Assembly: GCF_947626835.1 (NCBI RefSeq) | Contig: NZ_CANQTS010000003.1 | Location: 62,001-126,000 of the forward strand | From: an uncultured Acinetobacter sp. | GTDB lineage: Bacteria; Pseudomonadota; Gammaproteobacteria; Pseudomonadales; Moraxellaceae | Length of the DNA stretch: 64,000 bases | Direction of reading: 5' to 3' | Notes under the pieces: generated by a model | What the model saw: only the letters and a program-made list of their open reading frames with translations | The model's database searches: none | Told to the model about the DNA's origin: nothing | Position numbers and translations under genes: made by a program | Shown here: piece by piece, positions 30,088 through 39,370 of the stretch | How positions within the stretch are numbered: position 1 is the stretch's first letter | How the letters are laid out: every line of letters starts with the position of its first letter

Positions 30088-31128
30088 ATGAATACAGCAA
30101 TATTAAACCCATCCATTCAACAAGGGAGTACACCCTTTGTTGCTCCAAAATTGTTTACAGCGAAACGCTTGGTCAATACCAAAAATATGACTCAATCTGA
30201 CTGGCTTGAAGTCAGACGACAAGGCATTGGCAGTAGTGATTGTGCAGCAGCCTGTGGATTGAATCCCTATATGTCGATGCTCGAACTTTGGATGATCAAG
30301 ACAGGGCGAGTCAAACAATCGATTGAGGATGAAAGTTCAGGTATCGCTCCACTCTATTGGGGCAAGCAGCTAGAGCCATTGGTGGCTGAGTACTACAGCA
30401 TGCATACCAATAACAAGGTACGCAGAATCAATGCAGTGCTTCAGCATCCAGATCCTGATAAACATTTTATGCTTGCCAATCTAGACTACTCCGTTGTGGG
30501 TAGCGATGAAGTCCAAATTCTGGAATGCAAAACAGCAGGTGAGTACGGCGCAAAACTTTGGCGAGATGGCGTGCCTTTATATGTCTTGTGTCAGGTACAA
30601 CATCAATTGGCAGTAACAGGAAAACGAGCAGCACATGTTTGTGTGCTGATCTGTGGGCATGAAACCAAAATCTTCGAAGTGACGCGCTCTGAATCCGTGA
30701 TCCAGCATATCATCAATGCAGAACGTTACTTCTGGGAGTGTGTGGAAAAAGACACACCGCCTGATGTGGATGCCAGTGAATCGGCAGCTAAAGCTATCCA
30801 GCAACTCTATCCACAACATATTCCGTTGACTGTTGAAGACTTGAGTTATAACGAACAAGCCAATCAATTGTTTGCTCAACTGATTCAAGAAAAGCATCAC
30901 ATTGAACAGCATCAAAACAACTTTGATGAAACTAAGCATCAAATCCAGATGTTGATGAGGGATGCTGAACGAGCGACCTTTGCCAATGGTTCGGTGACGT
31001 GGAAGAAATCCAAAGATTCAATCAGTTTAGACAGTAAAGCCTTACTCAAACTTCATCCTGAAATGCTTGAACAGTTTCCACAAAGTAAAGCAGGGACGCG
31101 ACGTTTTCAGATCTATACCGATGACTGA
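30088..31128 (+). CDS. YqaJ-family (lambda exonuclease-like) viral recombinase nuclease
   Basis: 346 aa from ATG 30088 (AGGAAGCAAGG upstream). 5'-3' exonuclease of the PD-(D/E)XK fold used with a single-strand annealing protein. Visible motifs are RRQGIGSSDCAAACGLNPYM (family start), LANLDYSVV (catalytic Asp), ILECKTAGEYG (Glu-x-Lys) and CQVQHQLAVTG (helix with conserved Gln). The C-terminal part contains FANGSVTWKKSKDSISLDSK, typical of the family tail. It is in series with DUF932 and Gp3-like genes, a module seen in ICEs and plasmids. No separate annealing protein is visible. Confidence 0.88.
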   Translation: MNTAILNPSIQQGSTPFVAPKLFTAKRLVNTKNMTQSDWLEVRRQGIGSSDCAAACGLNPYMSMLELWMIKTGRVKQSIEDESSGIAPLYWGKQLEPLVAEYYSMHTNNKVRRINAVLQHPDPDKHFMLANLDYSVVGSDEVQILECKTAGEYGAKLWRDGVPLYVLCQVQHQLAVTGKRAAHVCVLICGHETKIFEVTRSESVIQHIINAERYFWECVEKDTPPDVDASESAAKAIQQLYPQHIPLTVEDLSYNEQANQLFAQLIQEKHHIEQHQNNFDETKHQIQMLMRDAERATFANGSVTWKKSKDSISLDSKALLKLHPEMLEQFPQSKAGTRRFQIYTDD

Positions 31129-31166
31129 ATTCATCACATCGATATTTCTAATCATCCAAAAGCGCA

Positions 31167-31225
31167 AAAAACCACCCCGATCCACCGACTCCCGAAGGAG
31201 CGGTGGACTAATAATGGCGGTCTTT
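31167..31225 (+). promoter_or_regulatory. Structured leader before Gp3-like gene
   Basis: Inner stem CCACCG(A)CTCC-CGAA-GGAGCGGTGG (31182-31206) is almost perfect. Outer arms AAAAACCACC (31167) and GGCGGTCTTT (31216) can pair with two mismatches. There is no long T run. Possibly a leader RNA or site acting on the 31311 gene. Confidence 0.5.
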
Positions 31226-31310
31226 GCATTTCATCTGATCTTTAAACGGTTTTGTATTTGCTTACATAACAAAGGGTCAACAGTAAAATTTTATTTAGAG
31301 GAAAACTAAC

Positions 31311-32207
31311 ATGATTAAAGGCTTAGCGATTACACCACCGATCCTTGGACGTATCAGTATCGGTAAAGTTGTTGAAAAGAACGGTAAACGTCTACCTGAA
31401 AAAGATGATCAATTTACCATTACTAGTCAAATTCAAAGTAAGGAGGGATGGGTTAAACATCCGCTTGATGAACAACTCCGAGCCAAAGCACCGAATCAAA
31501 AACTCCGTACCATTCCAGTACGGATGATCTTCAATGATCCAGAACTGAATCTAAGGGCAGAGTACACCTTATTTGATCGACAAACAGGAAGGCCTGTTTG
31601 TGTAGGCAATGGTGAAACCTGCCAGCGCCTCACCAATCAAGGCGTAGAACAACATTCCTGCCCATCCCCTGATTTATGTCCTTTAGCTCAAGGAGGCAAT
31701 TGCAAGCCCTATGGTCGACTGCATGTTAATTTAGATGAGTCGGATGAATTTGGCACATTCATTTTTAGAACCACAGGCTTTAATAGCATACGCACGTTAG
31801 CAGCTCGACTGAGTTACTACCATGCAGCATCGAATGGTCTGCTGTCATGCCTACCACTCCAACTGATATTGCGAGGTAAAAGTACAACACAGAGTTTTCG
31901 TCAACCTGTGTACTATGTGGATTTAACATTAAGGGATGGAGTCAGTTTGCAAGAAGCTATTCAAACTGCGAAAGAGCTGGATGAACAGATGCGGCAGACT
32001 GGATTTAGCCAGAAAGATTTAGATCAAGTGGCAAGAGAGGGTTTTGCAAATGGACAGTTTGAAATCGATGTAGAGGAGGGGCCTGAGGTGGTGGAAGAGT
32101 TTTATGTAGAGGATAGTCAACAGCAAGATCAGCAACAAGTCCATTACCTCAGTAATGTACAGGATATTCATCAGGGCTTGAAGCAGAGTGTCAGGGCTGT
32201 GAATTAA
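31311..32207 (+). CDS. Gp3-like / 'metal-binding' protein of recombination module
   Basis: 298 aa. ILGRISIGKVVEKNGKRLPE, a cysteine cluster (VCVGNGETCQRL, SCPSPDLCPL, NCKPYGRLHVNL) and FIFRTTGFNSIRTLAARLSY match a family found on ICEs, often labelled hydrolase or metal-binding protein. I see the same overall layout in phiC31 Gp3-like recombination directionality factors. The cysteines probably bind zinc. No serine integrase is visible here, so a directionality role for it is doubtful; association with YqaJ favours DNA recombination. The C-terminal 60 residues are acidic and Gln-rich (EDSQQQDQQQVH). Confidence 0.7.
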   Translation: MIKGLAITPPILGRISIGKVVEKNGKRLPEKDDQFTITSQIQSKEGWVKHPLDEQLRAKAPNQKLRTIPVRMIFNDPELNLRAEYTLFDRQTGRPVCVGNGETCQRLTNQGVEQHSCPSPDLCPLAQGGNCKPYGRLHVNLDESDEFGTFIFRTTGFNSIRTLAARLSYYHAASNGLLSCLPLQLILRGKSTTQSFRQPVYYVDLTLRDGVSLQEAIQTAKELDEQMRQTGFSQKDLDQVAREGFANGQFEIDVEEGPEVVEEFYVEDSQQQDQQQVHYLSNVQDIHQGLKQSVRAVN

Positions 32208-32305
32208 GCGCAGTTGAATGAGCTAGTCAGCTCTGCAAGTCACTCAGTAAATTAAGGAGACGTTGGTTAGTCATTCATTGATGGGAGCTTCGGCTCCCTT
32301 ATTCT

Positions 32306-32902
32306 TTAGTCTAGCAGGGTAATACACGATTCAAATATTTGAATTAACGGCTGCAAATTAAGATGAAAGCCTTCAATATTTGCTTGTACCCATTGCTCTT
32401 TGGAGTTTATTTTTGACCAATCAATACCATAGCCACAGTAGGCAATTAGATGTTCAAAGAAAATACGTTGGGCGCGCCCATTACCCTCACGAAATGGATG
32501 GATGACATTGAGTTCGCAGTACAAATTAGCAAGTTCACCTATAAGATCTTGCAGTTCTAGACCTTGAAAGTAATTCTGCTGCTGAAGTGGGTTAAGTAAT
32601 TTATTTGTTTCAATTTCGATACGGGAAAATGTACAAAATCGAGTATCACCTTTAGAGATATCAATTTGCCGAAGTTGTCCTGCCCATTCGTACAAGTCAC
32701 CAAAAAGCTGTGCATGGATAGATTGTAAGTACTGCAAATCGTAAGGCGGTTCTGCATATTCAATTAAGCTACTCGATAAGCCTGATAGTTCAAGTTCCGC
32801 TTGTTCTAAAACCTTCCCATCACGGATATTCAGCTTGTTTTTTAAAATATTTGTCCCTGAATAGCAATATAGGCTATCCCCTAGTTCCCCATACTTATCC
32901 AT
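32306..32902 (-). CDS. fic: Fic-family AMP transferase toxin
   Basis: 198 aa. Fic core motif HPFREGNGRAQR at residues 135-146 has every catalytic position (His, Asn-Gly-Arg), so adenylylation activity is expected. N-terminal YSGTNILKNKLNIRDGKVLE and FGDLYEWAGQLRQIDISKGD (flap) fit single-domain class I Fic proteins such as the E. coli Fic paired with YhfG. Twelve bases upstream on the same strand lies a YhfG-like antitoxin ORF. Known Fic targets in this class include gyrase/topoisomerase, but the target here is unknown. Confidence 0.92.
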   Translation of the reverse strand: MDKYGELGDSLYCYSGTNILKNKLNIRDGKVLEQAELELSGLSSSLIEYAEPPYDLQYLQSIHAQLFGDLYEWAGQLRQIDISKGDTRFCTFSRIEIETNKLLNPLQQQNYFQGLELQDLIGELANLYCELNVIHPFREGNGRAQRIFFEHLIAYCGYGIDWSKINSKEQWVQANIEGFHLNLQPLIQIFESCITLLD

Positions 32903-32914
32903 AGCAGTACTCAG

Positions 32915-33082
32915 TTAGCTTTCTGGTTGTGAATACTTTTTATATTTTTGCAAAATTTGCGCTTTGCTTAGCTGGGTTAGATTACCTGATGTGGTAATCC
33001 CTTCGAGCTTGAGGCTGGCTTGGTAGTTTTGCAAGCGGGTTGCCTGAATATATTTTTTTTTCTGTTCGTTGGATTTAAGCAT
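32915..33082 (-). CDS. yhfG: YhfG-like antitoxin of Fic (class I inhibitory helix)
   Basis: 55 aa, not in the ORF track. Sequence MLKSNEQKKKYIQATRLQNY then QASLKLEGITTSGNLTQLSK and ends QKYKKYSQPES. QASLKLEG carries the (S/T)xxxE(G/N) motif (S-LKL-E-G) that blocks ATP binding in Fic toxins. QNYQASLKLEG is also the YhfG family hallmark. It precedes fic by 12 bases on the same strand, the standard antitoxin-first order. Upstream (33083-33110) is an AT-rich promoter region. The pair may be an addiction or defence module of element B. Confidence 0.85.
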   Translation of the reverse strand: MLKSNEQKKKYIQATRLQNYQASLKLEGITTSGNLTQLSKAQILQKYKKYSQPES

Positions 33083-33656
33083 TTTTAGACTCCATCAATT
33101 TAACACTATAATGAGTATAACAAAGAATAACGACTCAGAGCTGAACATGCACTCTATGGTACATCATTGTCTTTCTGCAATCGTATCCCTTTGATCAGCA
33201 TTTTCCTTATTATGGTAAAACGCTTTCGATTGATTTGGATGAACCAACCGATAGCGTCACTGTCTTGGTACGGATTATCTTATCTTTGATAAAGAAAGTA
33301 AAAATGATATGTCGGAAAGAGATGGATCTACAAACAAATATTAATTGATAGGGAAGAAGTTGAAGCGAGATACCTATGCAGTTTGAATTATGATTTTTTG
33401 AATAAAATCTGATCATTTGTGAAGTTCCAACTATTTCAAACACTTGTGCATAAATTAGGGAAGAAGCCTATTAGGAAGGTTTTAAATTAAAAAGTTACAT
33501 GTCTAGATCCAGAGAGGAGTCCAAATTATGTTATTTCGTGGCTAGGATAGTTGGAACTGTCAATATATAGTAATTGAGACTGTTCATATATGTGATCATG
33601 TTAAATATAATGTAAGTATATTTATGTAATTTAAATTATTTTTGAGGGGCGTAGTG
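33083..33656. other. Non-coding region between Fic module and McrB-like gene
   Basis: About 570 bases with no convincing gene. An open stretch on the plus strand near 33190-33340 reads YPFDQHFPYYGKTLSIDLDE and has no start codon; it may be a decayed fragment. The minus-strand 77-aa ORF (33210-33443) is the shadow of that stretch. AT-rich sequence in the last 100 bases probably holds the promoter of the McrB-like gene. Confidence 0.5.
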
Positions 33657-36275
33657 ATGCGATTAATAGTACATGGACTGAAAACATCTAATACAAATAA
33701 TGATACAAATAATGATCGAGTTAGTGGCTATGTTGTTCCTATCGCCTATGAAAATGATGATATGACAATTACTTATACTAACCCCAGTGATTTTCCTAAT
33801 AATAATCGTATCTGGATAAGTAGTGGATTTCCATACATTGAGAATAGCTTTCCTAGTGATAAAATTTTTTATTTGAATTCACATTATGATGGGTATGAGA
33901 ATGATAATAGTTCTAATGAAATATTAAATGATCCAACCAAGTGCAGATATTTTTCTTTAGGTAAACATGCATCCACAATTTCATCTGATTATAGACAAAT
34001 TTATAAATTACCAGCATTGCCAGATGTTCAAACAGGACGTTTAGACTCTTATGAAGTATCTTTCTTATCCAGTGTTGTTCATCCATTTTTTGCTTTGGTT
34101 GGGGATTATGTTTATGGACCATTTCAAATCAAAAAAAATAAAATAAATGAAGATGAGCATATTATTTTTGAAACTGTAGATACTAAAACTCCTCTTGATC
34201 TTAAAAGTAATCATATTGCTAAATTCGCTTTAAATGATTTAAATGAACAAAAAATTTTACTTAAAGTTGAATCGCATGGTTTAAATGCTATGTATATTAC
34301 GAGTTTGCATATCTTAAAATCATCTGTTCCATTTGAAACCATAGACTACATCTCTGATAGTAAATTAATTCAATATTATCAAAACTTGGACTTTGCGAAA
34401 GATGATTCGATATCTAAAAGTCAAGCAAAGAACTTGAGCGCATCTATACAGCGTTACCTTTATAACAACGCAGTAGAACATCCAGAGCGTATATCACGTT
34501 TACAAATGGTATTAGATCAATTCCTTAATAAGGAAGATCAAGAGTTTGCCCTTATAAAACAATATTTTGATTCAGAACAAGGACATACATTTCTTAATGA
34601 GTTTTTAAGCAAGCATAAAGACAATATTTTAAAAGATCATATAAAGGTTTTAAAAAAAGAAAATGATTATATAGTAGAAGAACTTAGAGCTAAATATCAA
34701 AATCAAATTGAAGATTTAAAGAAAAAATATACTGATGAAAAACTGGATATTGATAATAATATTGCCCAACTTAGACAGGATTTTGAAAAACAGAAAGAGT
34801 CTATTAAAGAGCAAAGTGAAGAAATACATAATTCAAAATTGAATGAGGAGTTGGAGTACTTACAGACTCAGATTGCTTTAAAAACTAAAGAGTTAAACAA
34901 TATCTCTAGTCTTGTAGATTTAGAACAAAAAATTACTCAGAAACAGGGGGTTTTAGATCATGTTCAAGGTCAAATAAATTCAAAGCAAGGTGAGTTAAAT
35001 AAATTTGAACAAATGGTTAATCAGCAGAGAACTTTACTTCAAAATCCACACCAATTAAGTGATAAAGCGGTAGAGTTTGCTACTTTACGCTCTATCATGA
35101 CTGGGGCAAATAATATAAAAGAAGAAATTTATGAGCCTGTAAAACTAACTCCAGCCGCCTATCAAGTCACAGGTGAAACAAGAATATCCTATATTAATTA
35201 TTTACAAAGACATATTAATCAAAGAGATGGTAGAAAATTGTCGTATAACGAAACTGCTAACTTTATGACCACCGTTATGCAGACTTACTTGACGATCTTT
35301 AGTGGACTACCTGGTGTCGGTAAAACTTCTACTGTTCATCATTTTGCTGATGCTCTTGGAATTAAGGGACCTATAGAGAATAAAGCTAACTTTTTGAATG
35401 TTGCAGTAGCGCGTGGGTGGACATCAAGCAAGGATTTGCTAGGTAATAAAAATGCACTTCGGATGAGTTATGAAGAGGGGCGCACAGGCATCTACAGTAT
35501 GCTGAAAGCATTAGAATATGCTAAGAGTAGTGGCAAGGACGATATTATTAATCATCAAATGCTGAGTATCATTCTCTTAGATGAAGCAAATCTCTCCCCA
35601 ATAGAACATTACTGGTCAGATTTTCTTTCTATATGTGATACTTTCCATGAAGGTAAAAAGTTAAATCTTGGAGGAAAGAGTAATACATTTACCCTCGATT
35701 TACCGCCAAGTTTAAGATTCATTGCTACCATCAATACGGATGCTACGGTAGAACCATTATCAGATCGTTTACTTGATCGTGCTAGTGTCATTACGCTAAC
35801 AAATGAGAATAATAACTTGGATAATTTATCTCTAGATGATTTAGGGTTTAACGGTACCGTTCCTTATCAGGAATTAGCCGAAGCATTTATGATAAGTCGC
35901 GAACAAACGCTTAAATTACAGAATTCTGGCAAGCTGGAATTAGAGAGGAATGCATTAGCAAAGATTAGACATGCTTTAGAATCTGATGCAAGAAGTGCAC
36001 ATCCAGTTTATATCTCTAATCGTAAAATGAATGCGATTTATAATTATTGTGCCGTAGCAAACCAATTAGCTTTTGAAAATGATGTTCCCCCTTTAGATTT
36101 TGCTATAGCTCAACATGTTATTCCTAAAATCAGAGGATATGGTAAAGACTTTAAAGAACGTTTAATAGACCTAGATAAAGTTTGTCGAGAGTATAGGCTG
36201 TCACGATCAAATCAGTTAGTTAAACAAATTCTCGATAATGGTTCAGAGTTCGCTGACACTTTTTCTTTGCTCTAA
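33657..36275 (+). CDS. McrB-like AAA+ NTPase with coiled coil
   Basis: 872 aa from ATG 33657; GAGGGG lies eight bases upstream. The AAA+ domain (about residues 540-800) has Walker A GLPGVGKTSTVHHFADA, Walker B SIILLDEANLSPIEHYWSDF, and sensor/second region FIATINTDATVEPLSDRLLD, with TINTDA in the place of the McrB MNTAD signature. N-terminal 200 residues are beta-rich with VGDYVYGPFQI, a GYF-like contact motif. Residues 320-480 are a coiled coil (KKENDYIVEELRAKYQNQIE). The adjacent downstream gene is a McrC/DUF2357 nuclease, so the pair is a type IV-like restriction system. Nucleotide preference (GTP or ATP) cannot be read from the sequence. Confidence 0.82.
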   Translation: MRLIVHGLKTSNTNNDTNNDRVSGYVVPIAYENDDMTITYTNPSDFPNNNRIWISSGFPYIENSFPSDKIFYLNSHYDGYENDNSSNEILNDPTKCRYFSLGKHASTISSDYRQIYKLPALPDVQTGRLDSYEVSFLSSVVHPFFALVGDYVYGPFQIKKNKINEDEHIIFETVDTKTPLDLKSNHIAKFALNDLNEQKILLKVESHGLNAMYITSLHILKSSVPFETIDYISDSKLIQYYQNLDFAKDDSISKSQAKNLSASIQRYLYNNAVEHPERISRLQMVLDQFLNKEDQEFALIKQYFDSEQGHTFLNEFLSKHKDNILKDHIKVLKKENDYIVEELRAKYQNQIEDLKKKYTDEKLDIDNNIAQLRQDFEKQKESIKEQSEEIHNSKLNEELEYLQTQIALKTKELNNISSLVDLEQKITQKQGVLDHVQGQINSKQGELNKFEQMVNQQRTLLQNPHQLSDKAVEFATLRSIMTGANNIKEEIYEPVKLTPAAYQVTGETRISYINYLQRHINQRDGRKLSYNETANFMTTVMQTYLTIFSGLPGVGKTSTVHHFADALGIKGPIENKANFLNVAVARGWTSSKDLLGNKNALRMSYEEGRTGIYSMLKALEYAKSSGKDDIINHQMLSIILLDEANLSPIEHYWSDFLSICDTFHEGKKLNLGGKSNTFTLDLPPSLRFIATINTDATVEPLSDRLLDRASVITLTNENNNLDNLSLDDLGFNGTVPYQELAEAFMISREQTLKLQNSGKLELERNALAKIRHALESDARSAHPVYISNRKMNAIYNYCAVANQLAFENDVPPLDFAIAQHVIPKIRGYGKDFKERLIDLDKVCREYRLSRSNQLVKQILDNGSEFADTFSLL

Positions 36276-36300
36276 TGTTTTTAAGGGAATAAATGATTGT

Positions 36301-38508
36301 ATGAAAGTATCCGTTGAGGTTATTGCTGGACGTAATAAAGGTCAAGTACTCGACCTGATGCAATCTCCATCCAATAATATGCCATACATATTATGTGAAG
36401 ATGATGTTTTAGTCTTCAGGGTGCAGACTAGTGAGGAGCGTCCTAACCTACATCTCAATTTACATGAAACGTTTATTCCCTTTTTTCAAAAATCAGAGCT
36501 ATGCAAAGATCAACCATATTACGAATATATTTGCGAACCAAAAAAGATTAAGAATAGTTGGAGGTATCAAGCACTTTTTCATAATTTTTGCGGTATAGCA
36601 GAGCTGATCATTGCAGATTACATAGACCTTGGTTTTGATAATTTTGAAATTAAAAATGCTCAATATTTGCACCCGATTGAAATATTAGCACGTAAAATTA
36701 ATGCTGATCGTATCAGTGCAATGCTAGATTTCTTAGGTCGAAATGATGGCAGTGATCTCGCAGCTCTCGCACGTATGACACGAAAATATTCGGGCTTTCA
36801 AGAAGGCGATAAAACAATCACTTATACCTTAGATAGTGTAGAGCGATATATTTTGTCACTTGAAGATTTATTGCCAAAGATTACCCAGCATCCTATTGTT
36901 AAACTAGTACAAGTTAATCGTCTGAATTCTTATAAAGATTCTTCTCAGCTCACTGAAGATTCAATCAACTATTTGATCAATACAACTGAAGACATATATG
37001 AGGTTTTAGATGAAGAAGATAGTCTATTTTCTATAGATGATCGCTATTTCGCTGTTGATAAAGTATTGGAAGCGGAAATCGTTGAAGAGTGTGATCTTTA
37101 TGAAAACGAAGTTCTACATGGTTTTATACATATATTAATTCAATCATTAGAACAGATTATAAAGGGTTTAAAACAAAAGTGCACGAAAGATGAAAGAAGA
37201 GATATCTCAGGTTATGAATCTCTTTTTAATAAAATTGATAAGTTTAAAGAAAAGTTAAATCGACCAGTGATTGAACGTTGCAATCATTTTATTTCTCGAC
37301 TTTTTTTCTTTAAAAGGCTTCTCATTAATAGAATTAATGTAAAAAAACCTTATTTGCGAGAGCCTATTTTTACTCATAAAGCAAAGCATAATCTTTATTA
37401 TCGTCAGGTCTTTTTGATGATGATTGAATGGGTGAGATTTGGTAAACCAGACTGGAGCTTACAAAATCAACTAAATTCAATTGAAAATTTACCTAAGTTA
37501 TTTGAATATTACCTGTTCTGTCTTGTTAAGGAGCATGTCCTGAATTATAGCTTACAATTCAGAGATGCTCTCACAGAAACACTTCTAGATGGATCGAGTT
37601 ATGATCGGTTCGTTTTTAAACTTAGTGAAGAGGTAAAAGCAGAACTGTTATATGAACCAAATATCTATACTTCTGATCGTAATTCACTTAATGCTAAGGA
37701 TAGGGTTTTAGCTTCTTATAGAAATACAGAGGCGTGGAATAGAAAGAACAATTCTAACAACGCACATGTGGATAAAAATACACCTAACCATAGTTTTCAA
37801 CTGCGCCAAAATTCAGAAAATACTAAAAAAAGGTTGTATCGGAGATCCCCTGATATTGTCTTGCGTATGTATACATCAAATCATGAGTCACTACTTATGT
37901 TGGATGCCAAATACATGACCTCAGAAAAAGCTTTCCATGAGGCAATGCGTGACTGCATGATTAAATATTTGCATGGCATCCATTTTGCTGCAACTGGAGA
38001 AAACAAGACTATTGGCTTAATGATAGTTAATCCTGATGAACAAGATGTTACACACCATTTTCATCATGATGAATATACAATCTTTGGTTCTATGCCAGTG
38101 ACGCCATGTGTCATGACTGCATCGATCGATATTTCTAAAGCACATCATCTCGGTTCAACTATTCAACGTAATATATTTCGTATTATGGAAATGATGGTAG
38201 AAAAGGTCAGTAATGTGGGGTTAGGTGAGATGAAAACAGATGTGCACGAATTATATAAAACAAAAGAAAACTTTATATCTCAATCACAAGATGAAGTGTT
38301 GAGTGAAAATAAAGAAATAAAATATCATGAGATTGAACTTAAAAAGCCAAAAACCAATGAGAAGAAAGTGAAGAAATCGACTCCGATTGTAAAGCAATCG
38401 TTAGCAGTTGGTCCACTTTTCAAGAATAATCCTACATCGATCAAGAATGAACAACCAAGTCATATTGATTTACTGAAAAAGCTGAAACATCGTGGTCGGA
38501 ATAATTAA
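36301..38508 (+). CDS. McrC-like DUF2357 / PD-(D/E)XK nuclease
   Basis: 735 aa from ATG 36301; the track start overlaps the upstream gene. The nuclease core near residues 515-570 has RRSPDIVLRMY (Asp), LLMLDAKYMTSEKAFH (D-x-K), and the following helix EAMRDCMIKYLHGIHFA, in the order of the McrC/DUF2357 PD-(D/E)XK fold. Upstream is an alpha-helical arm (LDSVERYILSLEDLLPKITQ) as in DUF2357 proteins. It starts 25 bases after the McrB-like stop and so is co-transcribed. The last 90 residues are a Lys-rich disordered tail. With the McrB-like AAA+ protein it should form the translocating nuclease of the restriction pair. Confidence 0.8.
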   Translation: MKVSVEVIAGRNKGQVLDLMQSPSNNMPYILCEDDVLVFRVQTSEERPNLHLNLHETFIPFFQKSELCKDQPYYEYICEPKKIKNSWRYQALFHNFCGIAELIIADYIDLGFDNFEIKNAQYLHPIEILARKINADRISAMLDFLGRNDGSDLAALARMTRKYSGFQEGDKTITYTLDSVERYILSLEDLLPKITQHPIVKLVQVNRLNSYKDSSQLTEDSINYLINTTEDIYEVLDEEDSLFSIDDRYFAVDKVLEAEIVEECDLYENEVLHGFIHILIQSLEQIIKGLKQKCTKDERRDISGYESLFNKIDKFKEKLNRPVIERCNHFISRLFFFKRLLINRINVKKPYLREPIFTHKAKHNLYYRQVFLMMIEWVRFGKPDWSLQNQLNSIENLPKLFEYYLFCLVKEHVLNYSLQFRDALTETLLDGSSYDRFVFKLSEEVKAELLYEPNIYTSDRNSLNAKDRVLASYRNTEAWNRKNNSNNAHVDKNTPNHSFQLRQNSENTKKRLYRRSPDIVLRMYTSNHESLLMLDAKYMTSEKAFHEAMRDCMIKYLHGIHFAATGENKTIGLMIVNPDEQDVTHHFHHDEYTIFGSMPVTPCVMTASIDISKAHHLGSTIQRNIFRIMEMMVEKVSNVGLGEMKTDVHELYKTKENFISQSQDEVLSENKEIKYHEIELKKPKTNEKKVKKSTPIVKQSLAVGPLFKNNPTSIKNEQPSHIDLLKKLKHRGRNN

Positions 38509-38610
38509 CCCCAATCCAGTCTAAGCCAATAACTGCACTATTAAGCATAAATCAAGAGCCGTTAATCTTGGATTGAGGAAGTAAAATGCATTCATTGGAA
38601 CAAAAAATTC

Positions 38611-39360
38611 TTAATGAAGTTTAAGTTGATTTACGCTATTAAGATCATGCTTATCACTTATTTTTGATTCAATCATATTCACTTGGTTTTGAATATTTTG
38701 CTTAATCCCTAAAGACAGGTTATTAGCATGTTCACTCATTGCAAGTTTACTTTGCAAATTGGCATCAACTACTGCTTTTTGACGAACGCCTAAATTACTT
38801 AATTGTTCACTCTTAAAGTCGATGGATCGCTTTATCTCCAGAGCAATTGCATCCATGTAAATTTTTTTACTATCAGAACTCTCAGGAAATTTGTTGGCCG
38901 TTTCCAAAAGCTGCGGAAGTTTGATCATGAAGAATTCATCATCTTCATTTATCGACTTGGCTAATTCCCCATAAAAAGCTTCGATTTCCTTAACTTGTTC
39001 TAGACTGCTACGTTCTATAAATTCGACCCTCGAATTCGCCAATTGATCTAGCTCTTTTTGCATTCTTGTCAAGGAATCAGCTATAGCCTGAAAACCCCTG
39101 AATTTAGCCTCAAGCATTACAGCTTCAACTTTAGCATTTGCTTCAATTATTTCGAGTTGAGCCTCTTTAACTAGATGAACTCTCTCGTTCTCTAATTCAG
39201 CCACCCTAATCTTGTCTGGATCATAATTGGTAACTGTAGAGCTTACTGAACTTGAATACGAACTACCGCCAAAATCACGGTTACTACCTGTTGATGAACC
39301 CAGAAAACTACCTACTGCACCAACAACCTTAGAAGCAATAGACCCAAGATTCCACCCCAT
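38611..39360 (-). CDS. Unrecognised coiled-coil protein with Gly/Ser-rich amphipathic N-terminus
   Basis: 249 aa. N-terminal MGWNLGSIASKVVGAVGSFL is amphipathic and may bind membrane or lipid. It is followed by a serine-rich linker (SSTGSNRDFGGSSYSSSVSS), then a long coiled coil (residues 52-110, ELENERVHLVKEAQLEIIEA) and more helices to the C-terminus. AAGGATTG precedes the ATG. Ten bases separate it from the 716-aa gene upstream on the same strand, and it ends convergent with the McrC-like gene. No family recognised. Confidence 0.62.
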   Translation of the reverse strand: MGWNLGSIASKVVGAVGSFLGSSTGSNRDFGGSSYSSSVSSTVTNYDPDKIRVAELENERVHLVKEAQLEIIEANAKVEAVMLEAKFRGFQAIADSLTRMQKELDQLANSRVEFIERSSLEQVKEIEAFYGELAKSINEDDEFFMIKLPQLLETANKFPESSDSKKIYMDAIALEIKRSIDFKSEQLSNLGVRQKAVVDANLQSKLAMSEHANNLSLGIKQNIQNQVNMIESKISDKHDLNSVNQLKLH

Positions 39361-39370
39361 AATACAATCC

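Noticed and set aside
30577-30942. 121-aa minus-strand ORF within the YqaJ gene
   Set aside because: Shadow of the well-supported YqaJ nuclease; no motif of its own.
31067-31309. 80-aa plus ORF spanning the YqaJ end and the leader of the Gp3-like gene
   Set aside because: Starts inside YqaJ, runs through the structured leader and lacks a ribosome site.
31311-32207. Calling the Gp3-like protein the directionality factor of element B
   Set aside because: Gp3-type factors act with serine integrases, whereas the island encodes a tyrosine integrase. The PrtN-like gene beside it is the more likely partner.
33210-33443. 77-aa ORF on the minus strand between fic and the McrB-like gene
   Set aside because: No Shine-Dalgarno, unusual composition, and it is opposite to a better-looking coding-like stretch on the plus strand. 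Treated as a shadow in a non-coding region.
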